The notes: a model not told the origin generated them from the letters alone. A stretch of DNA of 9,588 nt from an uncultured Erysipelotrichaceae bacterium (GCA_902797415.1 CADBSQ010000081.1:1-9588); one strand, 5' to 3'. Numbered from the stretch's first letter, positions 1-6,273 are shown. Made by a program: numbers and translations.

Positions 1-346
1 AATACTCTTTAATAATAGAATCATCTAAATCGCTTAAATCTAAATCTAGTATTGATGCTAAATCAGTAGAAATCTTTATTTCATCTTCTTTATTCTTTTT
101 ATTAAGTTTATTAAATATTAAAGTATTTACACCTTCATTTTTAACAAGTACTTTCCCATTTCTATCAAGTATTCTTCCTCTATTTGATGATGATAAAAAG
201 GTAGTTTTATTTTTAATCATCTTATATTGTTTTTCATAATAGTTATATTTGTAAGCACATATATAAAAAACTCTTAATAAAGAGATTACTAAAAATATAA
301 AAATAATAAAATACATAATTATTCGTTTATTTCTCATATCAATCAT
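1..346 (-). CDS. Class B penicillin-binding protein (transpeptidase), N-terminal fragment cut by the window edge
   Basis: Peptidoglycan transpeptidase anchored in the membrane, which would cross-link stem peptides outside the cell. Translating the minus strand from ATG 344-346 gives 115 residues with no stop before the window edge. Seen: a basic start (MRNKR), one hydrophobic segment at about residues 9-30, then RGRILDRNGKVLVKN at 56-70. The RG-I-DRNG-LA/V-N pattern just after the single membrane anchor is the classic start of the PBP dimerisation domain in PBP2/MrdA- and PbpB-type proteins. The transpeptidase SxxK, SxN and KTG motifs would lie outside the window, so class B is inferred from this N-terminus alone. 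There is no clear Shine-Dalgarno site; an in-frame ATG at 335-337 is an equally possible start. The gene diverges from the small gene at 400. Which PBP it is (elongation or division) cannot be told. Confidence 0.85.
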   Translation of the reverse strand, partial: MIDMRNKRIIMYFIIFIFLVISLLRVFYICAYKYNYYEKQYKMIKNKTTFLSSSNRGRILDRNGKVLVKNEGVNTLIFNKLNKKNKEDEIKISTDLASILDLDLSDLDDSIIKEY

Positions 347-399
347 TATTATTATGGTTATTTTTTAAAAGTTTAAACATATAATATACTGGTGATATA

Positions 400-660
400 A
401 TGTTTATTTTGATTAAAAACTATGTTGATAAAATGACTATTGAGGACATCAAAAACTTTGCAATAAAGAATAATATATTTTTAAGCGATAAAGAACTTGA
501 TTTTACGTTTAGTTTTATTAAAAGAAATTATGAGGCTTTATATGCAAATCCTAATATAGATTTATCTAGATTCAAATCTAATTTTAGCGAAGAAAATTAT
601 AATAAAATTATTAATTTAATTGATAAATTAAAAATAAAATATGCACAGTATTTAAAATAA
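400..660 (+). CDS. Small DUF2624/YqfT-like protein
   Basis: An 86-residue soluble protein of unknown function. The order of motifs (a short N-terminal helix, then MTIEDIKNFAIKNNIFLSDKE, a central helix, NP-IDL, and a Lys-rich C-terminal helix) resembles the small Bacilli DUF2624/YqfT proteins as I remember them. I call that family with moderate confidence only. It has no signal peptide or membrane segment. The start is set by GGTGAT at 391-396, three bases before ATG. This matches the downstream part of the extended Shine-Dalgarno consensus (AGGAGGTGATC), so the short spacing is normal. The stop codon lies in the loop of the hairpin at 636-672. A YqfQ-like gene at 4519 may be a second relic of the yqf neighbourhood seen in Bacillus, which mildly supports both calls. 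Confidence 0.75.
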   Translation: MFILIKNYVDKMTIEDIKNFAIKNNIFLSDKELDFTFSFIKRNYEALYANPNIDLSRFKSNFSEENYNKIINLIDKLKIKYAQYLK

Positions 661-672
661 TGTGCATATTTT
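636..672. terminator. Convergent terminator hairpin, perfect 12-bp stem
   Basis: AAAATATGCACA (636-647) pairs perfectly with TGTGCATATTTT (661-672) around a 13-base loop that holds the TAA stop of the 400-660 gene. Leaving the hairpin on the minus strand, the RNA reads AUUUUUAAUUU, a fair U-tract. On the plus strand the right arm itself ends in UUUU. It can therefore end both the small gene (plus) and the noncoding RNA (minus), whose closing helix finishes two bases away. Confidence 0.8.
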
Positions 673-830
673 ATTAGTTCAAGAGTTGTGATAAAAGCCC
701 GCGCGCACTGCAGGTGGTAGACCACATATATGCTTTAGGAGCCAAGGTGTATCCCAAGTTTTCGACACCACATATAATTAGGTCCCCTATAAATCACAAA
801 TAGTCGGTTTTTATTGATACCCTCGAACAA
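636..830 (-). ncRNA. Structured free-standing noncoding RNA, family not identified
   Basis: No credible ORF lies here, and the core (697-770) is about 54% GC by my count in otherwise very AT-rich DNA. Minus-strand helices: P1 closes the ends, 822-830 with 674-683 (one bulge); P2 is a perfect 7-bp TTGTGAT/ATCACAA, 793-799 with 686-692; P3 is 781-789 with 736-743, enclosing hairpin P3a GGTGT/ACACC (765-769 with 746-750); P4 is AAGC/GCTT (732-735 with 695-698), enclosing hairpin GTGG/CCAC (722-725 with 714-717). In P1 and P3 one pair is G.U on the minus strand but A.C on the plus strand, which favours minus transcription. A TATAAT sits just upstream (835-840) and a terminator hairpin follows P1. 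The layout is a branched RNA of about 157 nt plus terminator. The size would suit 6S RNA, but the branching does not fit its rod shape. The raiA motif is another possibility I cannot confirm. Confidence 0.7.
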
Positions 831-834
831 TTTA

Positions 835-863
835 ATTATAACACTAAACGTTTAAAAAGTATA
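835..863 (-). promoter_or_regulatory. Promoter of the noncoding RNA
   Basis: On the minus strand a perfect TATAAT -10 occupies 835-840. The hexamer 17 bases upstream (858-863, TATACT) is a weak -35. Transcription would start near 828-830, exactly where the 5' arm of the closing helix begins. Confidence 0.6.
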
Positions 864-878
864 CATAAAAATTATAAT
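850..878 (+). promoter_or_regulatory. Candidate promoter of the 908 membrane protein gene, overlapping the ncRNA promoter
   Basis: TATAAT at 873-878 with a weak GTTTAA -35 at 850-855 (17-base spacing) would start transcription near 885, giving a leader of roughly 20 bases. It points away from and physically overlaps the minus-strand promoter at 835-863, so the two could compete for polymerase. Confidence 0.45.
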
Positions 879-907
879 TTTTAATATTTTTAAATAGGTG
901 AATATTT

Positions 908-1231
908 ATGAAAATGAAGAAAATTCCAAAGATTTTAATAGTTTTTTTATTATATTTTATGTATGTATTTTTTATGTCAACTCTTTACTATAATGGTTTA
1001 GTGTCATCAGTTTTTGTTGTTGATTTTAATTTAGTATTTGTATTTTTATTTATTTATTTTGTAAATAACAAACAGAATCATACTCTTCTAAAAGGAGGAG
1101 TAACTATTGGTGTATTAATAATAGCAAATTTATTATTTGTCAGGTTATTTACTATTAAAACATTTATATATTATTTTATAATATTGTTCGCTTTTTATTT
1201 AGGTGGTTTAGACAAAAAAAAGGAATCATGA
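908..1231 (+). CDS. Small polytopic membrane protein, unrecognised
   Basis: A 107-residue protein made almost wholly of hydrophobic helices: roughly residues 9-28, 34-52, 63-80 and 84-101. It has a basic N-terminus (MKMKKIPK) and a charged C-terminal tail (DKKKES). I recognise no family or catalytic motif; four short helices with few polar residues suggest a structural or small-transporter-like membrane protein, but that is a guess. The start is supported by AGGTGA at 896-901, six bases before ATG; an internal ATG two codons later is less well placed. Its TGA stop falls in the loop of a terminator shared with the converging gene, and the two coding regions overlap by six bases. It appears to be transcribed alone. 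Confidence 0.8.
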   Translation: MKMKKIPKILIVFLLYFMYVFFMSTLYYNGLVSSVFVVDFNLVFVFLFIYFVNNKQNHTLLKGGVTIGVLIIANLLFVRLFTIKTFIYYFIILFAFYLGGLDKKKES

Positions 1232-1246
1232 GCAGATTCCCTTTTT
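1216..1246. terminator. Bidirectional terminator with both stop codons in or at its loop
   Basis: GGAATC (1222-1227) pairs with GATTCC (1235-1240) around a seven-base loop, flanked by an A-run (1214-1221) and a T-run (1242-1246) that extend the stem. The 1221/1241 pair is G.U on the minus strand and A.C on the plus strand. The TGA of the plus gene (1229-1231) is in the loop and the TGA of the minus gene (1226-1228) overlaps the top of the stem. Confidence 0.85.
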
Positions 1247-1837
1247 ATATTCATAATTGAATGGTGCAATGATAATATCACCTTTATTTTTTCCATCGTT
1301 ACAGAATATTATGGAATATGATGAATTTTTAATGTTTGCTACTCCTCCATCACGGTAAACTGTAGCTTCATCACCCTTTTCATCCGCTATCATTGCTTTT
1401 TTGATCTCATCAATGGTAAGTCCACTATTTAAAGCTTGTTCTAGACTAACTTCATGACCACTTTTTATACAGTTAATATTTTTCATATTATATGAATAAA
1501 AGTTGGCTCCATTATATGTAAATATTTTTGATTTTTCTCTTTTAGTAGTTTCTGCTGTAATCTGAAAATCAAAAGTGTTAGATTTAGCTGTTTTACCAAT
1601 ACAAATTATATTAATAATTAAAACAATAAAAGAAATAATAGCAAATATTAGCATCGTATAAAAAATAAAATCTACTTTTTCCTTTTTTGCTAAAACCACT
1701 CCTATTATATTAAATATTAGAATCAATATAGTGGTTACAACCATTCCAATACCACTTGAAATAATTCCGACCATAGACATAAACATAAGTATTAATATAA
1801 CGACAGTTAAACTAATAATAAACAAATATTTTTTCAT
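1226..1837 (-). CDS. Unrecognised membrane-anchored protein, last gene of the pilus-type operon
   Basis: A 203-residue protein with three N-terminal hydrophobic helices (about residues 5-25, 28-50, 57-80), then a hydrophilic domain of about 120 residues. The domain has cysteines at 123, 179 and 202 (a fourth, C79, is in the membrane). I do not recognise it. The helices do not look like a class III prepilin signal: there is no G/A-F-T-L-x-E cleavage motif. If helix 1 enters from the cytoplasm, three helices put the soluble domain outside, where the cysteines could form a disulfide. Its SD, AGAAAGGA (1845-1852, minus), overlaps the stop of the prepilin peptidase gene, so translation is probably coupled, which argues for a role with the pilus or secretion machinery. 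Calling it a pilus accessory protein is inference from position only. Confidence 0.8.
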   Translation of the reverse strand: MKKYLFIISLTVVILILMFMSMVGIISSGIGMVVTTILILIFNIIGVVLAKKEKVDFIFYTMLIFAIISFIVLIINIICIGKTAKSNTFDFQITAETTKREKSKIFTYNGANFYSYNMKNINCIKSGHEVSLEQALNSGLTIDEIKKAMIADEKGDEATVYRDGGVANIKNSSYSIIFCNDGKNKGDIIIAPFNYEYKKGICS

Positions 1838-1850
1838 ATTTTTTTCCTTT

Positions 1851-2612
1851 CTATCCTACTACTATCTTTAATATGTACATTATAGCACTTTTATTTAAAA
1901 AAGTAACTAATAAACCTAATGTTAAGAATGGTCCAAAAGGAACCTCTCCATCAGGTGACTTTTTATTGATTATAATTGCATATGGTAGTGCCATAAAACA
2001 AGCAAATACAAGAGATACTAAAAATAAATTATATGGTAGAACCAGTCCAGTTATGAATGATAATTTTATATCTCCACCACCAAGACTTTCTCTTTGAAAT
2101 ATAGCATCACCAATTATTTTTATAACAAACATTAAAACAAAACCAAAAACTCCATAAAGAAAAGCTAGATATATTCCTCTTAATCCAGAAGCTAAAAACG
2201 TTAAAACAAATATTATTATAATGCTAACAATCAAGCTACTATCTAGGATTATTAAACTCTTTAAGTCGCTTAAACAAATAGATAATAAGAGTGTACAAAT
2301 TGTCATTCCTATTAATGTATCATATGTAAAACCATATACTAAGAAGCATATTACATATAGTATGCCAAGAAGCAATTCACTTAGCAAGCAATCAATACCT
2401 ATTTTTTCTTTACACTTACTGCACCGCCCATTTAGAGCAATATAAGAAAAAATAGGTATAAGCTCGTACCACCTTAAAACCTTACCACAACTATTACAAT
2501 GACTTCTAGGACTAACAATAGATTCATGATTAATAAGTCTGGTTACATAAAGATTAATAAATGAAGCTATTATAGCCCCAAACATAAATATAAATATATA
2601 TACTAAAAACAT
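1851..2612 (-). CDS. pilD: Prepilin peptidase (type IV leader peptidase, A24 family)
   Basis: Integral membrane aspartyl protease that cleaves, and in many species N-methylates, the leader of type IV prepilins or pseudopilins. Seen, numbering from ATG 2612: an N-terminal GAIIASFINLYVTRL segment at 12-26; a cytoplasmic zinc-type loop with two CxxC pairs (C39/C42 and C64/C67); first catalytic Asp in SDLKS (D116); second in GGGDIKL (D181); and EVPFGPFLTLG near the C-terminus, typical of the family. Several helices fill the rest, and the length (253 aa) is normal. A longer reading from 2651 exists, but it overlaps the upstream gene by 29 bases. GAGG at 2621-2624 sits eight bases before ATG 2612 and overlaps the upstream TGA, so I choose 2612. 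The CxxC loop marks the bifunctional PilD/ComC type rather than short archaeal-type enzymes. Confidence 0.93.
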   Translation of the reverse strand: MFLVYIFIFMFGAIIASFINLYVTRLINHESIVSPRSHCNSCGKVLRWYELIPIFSYIALNGRCSKCKEKIGIDCLLSELLLGILYVICFLVYGFTYDTLIGMTICTLLLSICLSDLKSLIILDSSLIVSIIIIFVLTFLASGLRGIYLAFLYGVFGFVLMFVIKIIGDAIFQRESLGGGDIKLSFITGLVLPYNLFLVSLVFACFMALPYAIIINKKSPDGEVPFGPFLTLGLLVTFLNKSAIMYILKIVVG

Positions 2613-2622
2613 AAACAAAACC

Positions 2623-4410
2623 TCACGATAGTAAATTACTATATAATCCAAACATTGGCATCAATACAGCGATCATAACACCACCAACTATTACAGCTAA
2701 GAACAATATCATAAATGGCTCTATTAGAGACTTTAATGTTCCAACTAAAGCCTTATGTTGCTCTTGATAATATGCTGATACTCTAGCCATCATCTCTGCT
2801 AATTGACCTGTGTTTTCACCAGTAACAATCATATGATATGCAATACTTGGTACTGCCCAATGATCATTAAATGAATCACTAATTCTATTACCTTTAGCAA
2901 TGTTAGTAATTGTATTAACCATTATTTCTTTATATATTTCATTATTTGTTAATTTACTTAATATATCGATAGTATCAGTAATAAACACATCATTTTTTAA
3001 TAAAGATGCAAAAGTCTTAGTAAAAATCGTCATCTCGTTAGAAATGATAATTTGTCCAAAAACTGGCAGACGCATAAGCATTGTTTGAAATGCCCTTCTA
3101 AATGGATAAACATTTTTGTATGCCATAAACACAATAAATATAAGTATAAATGTTATTATTAGCATTTTAAAAATGTTAGCTGTTACAAAAGCACTAGTTT
3201 TTATTACAAATGATGTTAGTGGATTAAGCTGAGCACCGGCAGATGCATATATACCTGTAAATTGTGGTACTATTTTTACCATAATTATACCTATAATTAC
3301 CACGGAAAAAATAAGTACTAAAACTGGATAACTAATCGCACTAATCATATCCTTTTTGGTTTTATTAATCTCAGTATAATAGTTTCCTAAGTCATCAAGG
3401 GCAACATCTAAATCACCCGTTGCTTCGGCTGCTTTTATCATGTTTATAACAAGATTAGGAAATGTATCACCTAGTCTTGAAAGTGCATTAGAAAAAGATT
3501 CACCCATAGTTAAGTAGTAAACTATAGCCTGCATTATTCTACTTTGAGATTTATCTTTTTTTAATTGCTCCGAAAGAATTCTTACAGACTCTGTTAAAGT
3601 AATACCAGATTTTATGTAAGTAGATAACTGCGTTAAAAAGAACATCAAATCTTTAGTTTTAAGTTTCTTAAAGCCAACAAATTTGTTACCATAAATAAAA
3701 TTATGGAATTTAGATGGTTCTATAGAATATACTGTATATCCCTCTCCAGTTAGAAAAGTATAAATATCAAGTTTTGATACGCCAAAAAATATGTTACTTA
3801 CAAGATTACCTCTGTGATCTAATGCTTTATATTTAAATACAGTTGGTTTATCAAGTCTTTTTTCTTGGCCTTCGCTAATCATTTTTAAAAGTGATTGTCT
3901 TTCGGCATCTAGTTTAGTTTCTGTCCTCTTTGATATTTTTTTCTTTCTTAAAGAGCTTAGACTCTTTTTATTTTTTCTCATTATTGTATTTACATCTTCT
4001 ACGTTATTTGGATTTTCTTTGATTTCACCGTTCTCATCAAAATTTAGACTTACAGATAATTCTGTTTTTTTAATTTTTTTAGATGTAAATAATTTATAGT
4101 AAAGGTTAATAAGTTTATCAATTGGTTCTAAAACAGTGTATCTATATGTATAATAGGTACCTTCACATATATATATAAATACTTTCACGATAAAAATAAA
4201 AGGAAACAATACTATTTTTACTATATCTATATCCTTTTTAGTTGGTTCAGATTTTTCTTCAGCATTTGTTTCAGGTTTTGTTAAAACAGGTTGCTCTAGT
4301 TTTGCTGGTGCAGATTCTTGTTTTTCAGTAGGATTAACTTCCGTTTTAACATCAGTTTGCATAGCTTGCTCAACCGTTTTTTCTGCTTTAGAGTTATCTT
4401 CACTTTTCAT
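2623..4410 (-). CDS. pilC: Type IV pilus / type II secretion inner-membrane platform protein (PilC/GspF family) with a long N-terminal extension
   Basis: Membrane platform protein that links the assembly ATPase to the growing pilus or pseudopilus. Seen, numbering from ATG 4410: an acidic and Pro-rich tail (1-58); a hydrophobic segment (about 63-82); a basic linker (110-180); FKYKALDHRGNLVSN (192-206), the usual start of PilC/GspF; first T2SF domain (about 253-380) ending in a helix after AISYPVLVLI; a second helix pair near 412-430; a second T2SF domain (about 460-585) with a GENTGQLAEMM motif; and a last helix. Family members are usually about 350-410 residues, so the 595-residue length reflects about 190 extra N-terminal residues. 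GTG 4417-4419 could start it, but it overlaps the SD AAAGGAG, which is eight bases from ATG 4410; I choose the ATG. First gene of an operon with pilD; no ATPase or pilin gene is in view. Confidence 0.9.
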   Translation of the reverse strand: MKSEDNSKAEKTVEQAMQTDVKTEVNPTEKQESAPAKLEQPVLTKPETNAEEKSEPTKKDIDIVKIVLFPFIFIVKVFIYICEGTYYTYRYTVLEPIDKLINLYYKLFTSKKIKKTELSVSLNFDENGEIKENPNNVEDVNTIMRKNKKSLSSLRKKKISKRTETKLDAERQSLLKMISEGQEKRLDKPTVFKYKALDHRGNLVSNIFFGVSKLDIYTFLTGEGYTVYSIEPSKFHNFIYGNKFVGFKKLKTKDLMFFLTQLSTYIKSGITLTESVRILSEQLKKDKSQSRIMQAIVYYLTMGESFSNALSRLGDTFPNLVINMIKAAEATGDLDVALDDLGNYYTEINKTKKDMISAISYPVLVLIFSVVIIGIIMVKIVPQFTGIYASAGAQLNPLTSFVIKTSAFVTANIFKMLIITFILIFIVFMAYKNVYPFRRAFQTMLMRLPVFGQIIISNEMTIFTKTFASLLKNDVFITDTIDILSKLTNNEIYKEIMVNTITNIAKGNRISDSFNDHWAVPSIAYHMIVTGENTGQLAEMMARVSAYYQEQHKALVGTLKSLIEPFMILFLAVIVGGVMIAVLMPMFGLYSNLLS

Positions 4411-4436
4411 GATAAACACTCCTTTATTCTTAAAAT

Positions 4437-4445
4437 ATTATAACA
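4437..4445 (-). promoter_or_regulatory. Extended -10 promoter of the pilC-pilD operon
   Basis: The minus strand reads TGTTATAAT (TG at 4444-4445, TATAAT at 4437-4442), a perfect extended -10. No good -35 is present (TTTATT 17 bases upstream). Transcription would start near 4430, about 20 bases before the start codon. Confidence 0.7.
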
Positions 4446-4518
4446 TACTTTCTATAAACAATAAAGATATTTTGTAAATATAAAATGATAATTGAATAAA
4501 CTATTATAGGTGATCGTT

Positions 4519-4737
4519 ATGAACTTAGACACAAATAAATTTATTATTATAAGTAAAATTTTAAATGGTGCAGATAAAACAGTTAGTCTCATTAACGAAG
4601 TAAAACCAATTTATAATGATATTAAACCACTTATAGTGAAAGGATCAAATATATTAAATAAAAAAAACAAACCAACTAATTTTGTATCTCACCATTCCTC
4701 TGCTGTTATAGGTAATAATCCTAAATTTTTTGTTTAA
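4519..4737 (+). CDS. Small YqfQ/VrrA-like protein
   Basis: A 72-residue protein of unknown function, with no signal peptide. The segment ILNGADKTVSLINEVKP followed by IYNDIKPLIVKGSNILNK resembles the helical core of the Bacillus YqfQ/VrrA-like family (a repeated 'V-P-V-x-PLV' helix pair ending in a basic tail). I recall this pattern from family knowledge and give it moderate weight. The tail (Asn, His, Ser, Pro rich) looks disordered. AGGTGATC at 4508-4515 is an eight-base match to the extended Shine-Dalgarno consensus just before ATG 4519; an upstream GTG at 4510 is part of that site, not a start. It diverges from the pilC operon. I see no clean promoter or terminator for it. Confidence 0.65.
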   Translation: MNLDTNKFIIISKILNGADKTVSLINEVKPIYNDIKPLIVKGSNILNKKNKPTNFVSHHSSAVIGNNPKFFV

Positions 4738-4797
4738 CCAAAAAACAGATTAAAATTTACATTTTATTTTTTATACATTTTTGGGTTATTGGAAATA

Positions 4798-4806
4798 TGT
4801 TATATT
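4798..4806 (+). promoter_or_regulatory. Extended -10 promoter of the cold-shock gene
   Basis: TGTTATATT (TG 4798-4799, TATATT 4801-4806) is an extended -10; the nearest -35-like hexamer, TTGGGT (4781-4786), is only 14 bases away, too close to count. Transcription would start near 4813, leaving a leader of about 50 bases. Confidence 0.55.
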
Positions 4807-4828
4807 TACGTTGCTTATTTAAGTGTAG

Positions 4829-4840
4829 TGTGAATTCACA
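4829..4840. promoter_or_regulatory. Perfect 12-bp palindrome TGTGAATTCACA in the cold-shock gene leader
   Basis: TGTGAATTCACA lies between the predicted transcription start and the Shine-Dalgarno site of the cold-shock gene. As DNA it could be a dimeric repressor operator. As RNA it could fold as a small hairpin (four pairs, AAUU loop) about 14 bases upstream of the SD. The sequence cannot tell the two apart. Confidence 0.45.
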
Positions 4841-4864
4841 TAGTTTATAGAAAGAAGGATAATA

Positions 4865-5065
4865 GTGAAAAGCAAAATTAAGTGGTTTAATAATGAAAAA
4901 GGTTATGGATTTATTGAAAATGAGAATGGAGAAGATATTTTTGTACATTATTCTGAAATAAACATGGAAGGATACAAAACACTTAAAGAAGGAAATCATG
5001 TTAAATTTGATTTAATTCATACTCCAAAAGGTCTTCAAGCACATAACGTTATGCAGTTAAATTAA
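4865..5065 (+). CDS. csp: Cold-shock domain protein (CspA family)
   Basis: Small single-stranded nucleic-acid-binding protein that melts RNA structure, acting as an RNA chaperone in the cytoplasm. The 66-residue product is one OB-fold cold-shock domain of normal family length. RNP1 is KGYGFI (about 13-18) and RNP2 is DIFVHYS (25-31); the opening KIKWFNNEKGYGFIE is canonical, and V-F-D-L replaces the usual V-x-F-x-V strand. The start is GTG at 4865, not ATG, with AAGGA (4855-4859) five bases upstream. A leader of about 50 bases with a perfect palindrome precedes it, compatible with the leader-based control known for csp genes. A strong terminator starts inside the stop codon. It is monocistronic. 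Confidence 0.95.
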   Translation: MKSKIKWFNNEKGYGFIENENGEDIFVHYSEINMEGYKTLKEGNHVKFDLIHTPKGLQAHNVMQLN

Positions 5066-5090
5066 AAAAACCTAAATACTAGGTTTTTTT
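5064..5090. terminator. Bidirectional terminator between the cold-shock gene and surface protein 1
   Basis: Seven As plus CCTA (5064-5074) pair with TAGG plus seven Ts (5080-5090) around a five-base loop. It works in both directions and overlaps the stop codons of both converging genes. Confidence 0.9.
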
Positions 5091-6180
5091 ATAATTGTTT
5101 TAAAAATCCTTTTTTAAAAAGTACTACTAATCCACTTAGTGCTGCAGATACACCACCTACAAGTGAAAATGTAGAAATCTTTAAATCAGTTTGTGGATTA
5201 TCTATTGAAGCTTTTCCTTCGTAGCTTCCTTTTGGTTGCCAAATAGCATAAAGAGTTAAATCTTTTCTATTTGTATATGTATCTCCATTATTGTATGCAA
5301 CTTTTGTATCAGTTGGACTTAGTCCCCAACCTAAGAAAGTATAACCTTCTCTAGTTGGAATGAGTGTTGAAATTAGTGCATCTTTATCAGAGTCAAATTC
5401 TTCACTGTTTGGCATATTAGATACATTATCAGGTGTATTTTTATCATAATTAATTTTATATTTAGTTGTTACTGTAACGCTTGTATTCTGAGCTGGTGTT
5501 TGCTGTGTATTTGATTCACAGTATTGAACGTAATATACTTGTGGTTGTAAGTACCAATTCTTATCTCCAACTCTTACCCCACTACCAGCTTCATTTATAT
5601 TGACATCATATGTTCTAGTAATAGAAAGATTAAAATCATTATTTGTACCTGAAGCGATTTCAGTTTCTCTTTCGATATCAGCCTTAGCATCAACACTAGC
5701 TGCTACCAAGTTACTAATTCCTATATTTGATAATGAAACTGTTTCAAATTTTTCAACTCTTGTTTGTGTTTGAACGTTTTCATGGAACCATTTAGTATGT
5801 CCTATATACATCTTACTTCCACTATTAAATGAACCTTGATTTATAAGAATTTGGTCATACATTTTATAATAATCTTCTAATGACCAAGAAGTAATACCAT
5901 CACTTGATGTAGTACTGTTTTTATTGATTGTTACTTGACCATAACCAATATTCTTTTCATCAAATGTAGATAGATACACGTTGTTTTCAAATGTACCAAC
6001 ATTAGTATTTTGCCTTACGGCAGTAAAATAATCAGCAGTATTTGCTTCTAGTAAAAAGTAATAATTTGTATAAACATTTTTACAACTCGAAGCATCGATT
6101 GCTCTTGTAGATGTTTCAGCATTAACATTCACACATAGTAAGCATAAAATTAATGCAAACACTTTAATAACTTTTTTCAT
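5089..6180 (-). CDS. Cell-wall-anchored surface protein 1, one InlB-type B repeat, NPQTD sorting signal
   Basis: Secreted protein, 363 residues. Seen: signal peptide (1-21, cut probably after VNVNA); an ectodomain (about 30-222) starting at C33 (SCKNVYTNYY) and ending at C221 (VYYVQYC), the only cysteines after the signal peptide and so a likely disulfide; a Thr/Gln linker; one Listeria-Bacteroides (Flg_new) B repeat (240-315: REGYTFLGW, RKDLTLYAIW); a short spacer; and a C-terminal signal of NPQTD (328-332), helix (336-355) and KKGFLKQL. NPQTD resembles class B sortase motifs (NPQTN, NPKTG) rather than LPXTG. The ectodomain is shared with the protein at 7957-9321 and matches no family I know; adhesion is inferred from the architecture. 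It has its own promoter; the SD is weak (GGGGG at 6189-6193, spacing 8). Confidence 0.9.
   Translation of the reverse strand: MKKVIKVFALILCLLCVNVNAETSTRAIDASSCKNVYTNYYFLLEANTADYFTAVRQNTNVGTFENNVYLSTFDEKNIGYGQVTINKNSTTSSDGITSWSLEDYYKMYDQILINQGSFNSGSKMYIGHTKWFHENVQTQTRVEKFETVSLSNIGISNLVAASVDAKADIERETEIASGTNNDFNLSITRTYDVNINEAGSGVRVGDKNWYLQPQVYYVQYCESNTQQTPAQNTSVTVTTKYKINYDKNTPDNVSNMPNSEEFDSDKDALISTLIPTREGYTFLGWGLSPTDTKVAYNNGDTYTNRKDLTLYAIWQPKGSYEGKASIDNPQTDLKISTFSLVGGVSAALSGLVVLFKKGFLKQL
5877..5923. repeat. 47-bp block identical to 9009-9055 (copy in surface gene 1)
   Basis: The 47 bases are identical to 9009-9055 in the paralogous gene. They encode the core of the shared ectodomain (minus strand, NSTTSSDGITSWSL region). 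The flanks are clearly diverged, which suggests strong constraint or recent gene conversion. Confidence 0.85.
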
Positions 6181-6213
6181 AATAAAACCCCCATTAGTAA
6201 TTTATAGTTAGCT

Positions 6214-6241
6214 ATTCTAACATAGTTTTATAAAAAGTCAA
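6214..6241 (-). promoter_or_regulatory. Promoter of surface protein 1
   Basis: Minus strand: TTGACT -35 (6236-6241), 16-base spacer ending in TG plus one base, TAGAAT -10 (6214-6219). Start expected near 6207. The -35 and spacing are the same as for the paralogue at 9379-9406, so the two genes are probably expressed alike. Confidence 0.8.
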
Positions 6242-6245
6242 GAAA

Positions 6246-6273
6246 AAAAGACCTATTTAACACTAGGTCTTTT
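6246..6273 (-). terminator. Terminator of the 66-aa/484-aa gene pair
   Basis: AAAAGACCTA pairs with TAGGTCTTTT (minus strand, 6273-6264 and 6255-6246) around an eight-base loop, followed by Ts that run up to the -35 of the next promoter. The TAG stop of the 484-residue gene is in the stem. Confidence 0.9.

Noticed and set aside
380..385. TATAAT on the plus strand before the 400-660 gene
   Set aside because: Transcription would start inside the Shine-Dalgarno site, and no -35 is present, so it is not a convincing promoter for that gene.
674..830. tmRNA, RNase P RNA, SRP RNA or T-box leader
   Set aside because: No tRNA-like end, no GGTCCGGAAGG-type SRP loop, no RNase P core words and no T-box GGGTGG-ACCGCG; no gene follows on the same strand as a leader would need.
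1873..2097. Open frame of 74 codons on the plus strand
   Set aside because: Antisense to the well-supported prepilin peptidase gene; no SD and no family features.
2221..2445. Open frame of 74 codons on the plus strand
   Set aside because: Antisense to the CxxC and membrane part of the prepilin peptidase; no SD.
2900..3088. Open frame of 62 codons on the plus strand
   Set aside because: Antisense to the second T2SF domain of the pilC-like gene.
4737..4765. Possible terminator after the YqfQ-like gene
   Set aside because: TTTTTTGTT/AAAAAACA pairing is weak, almost all A-T, and no clean U-tract follows.
4757..4999. Open frame of 80 codons on the minus strand
   Set aside because: Antisense to the cold-shock gene and its leader; no SD and implausible composition.
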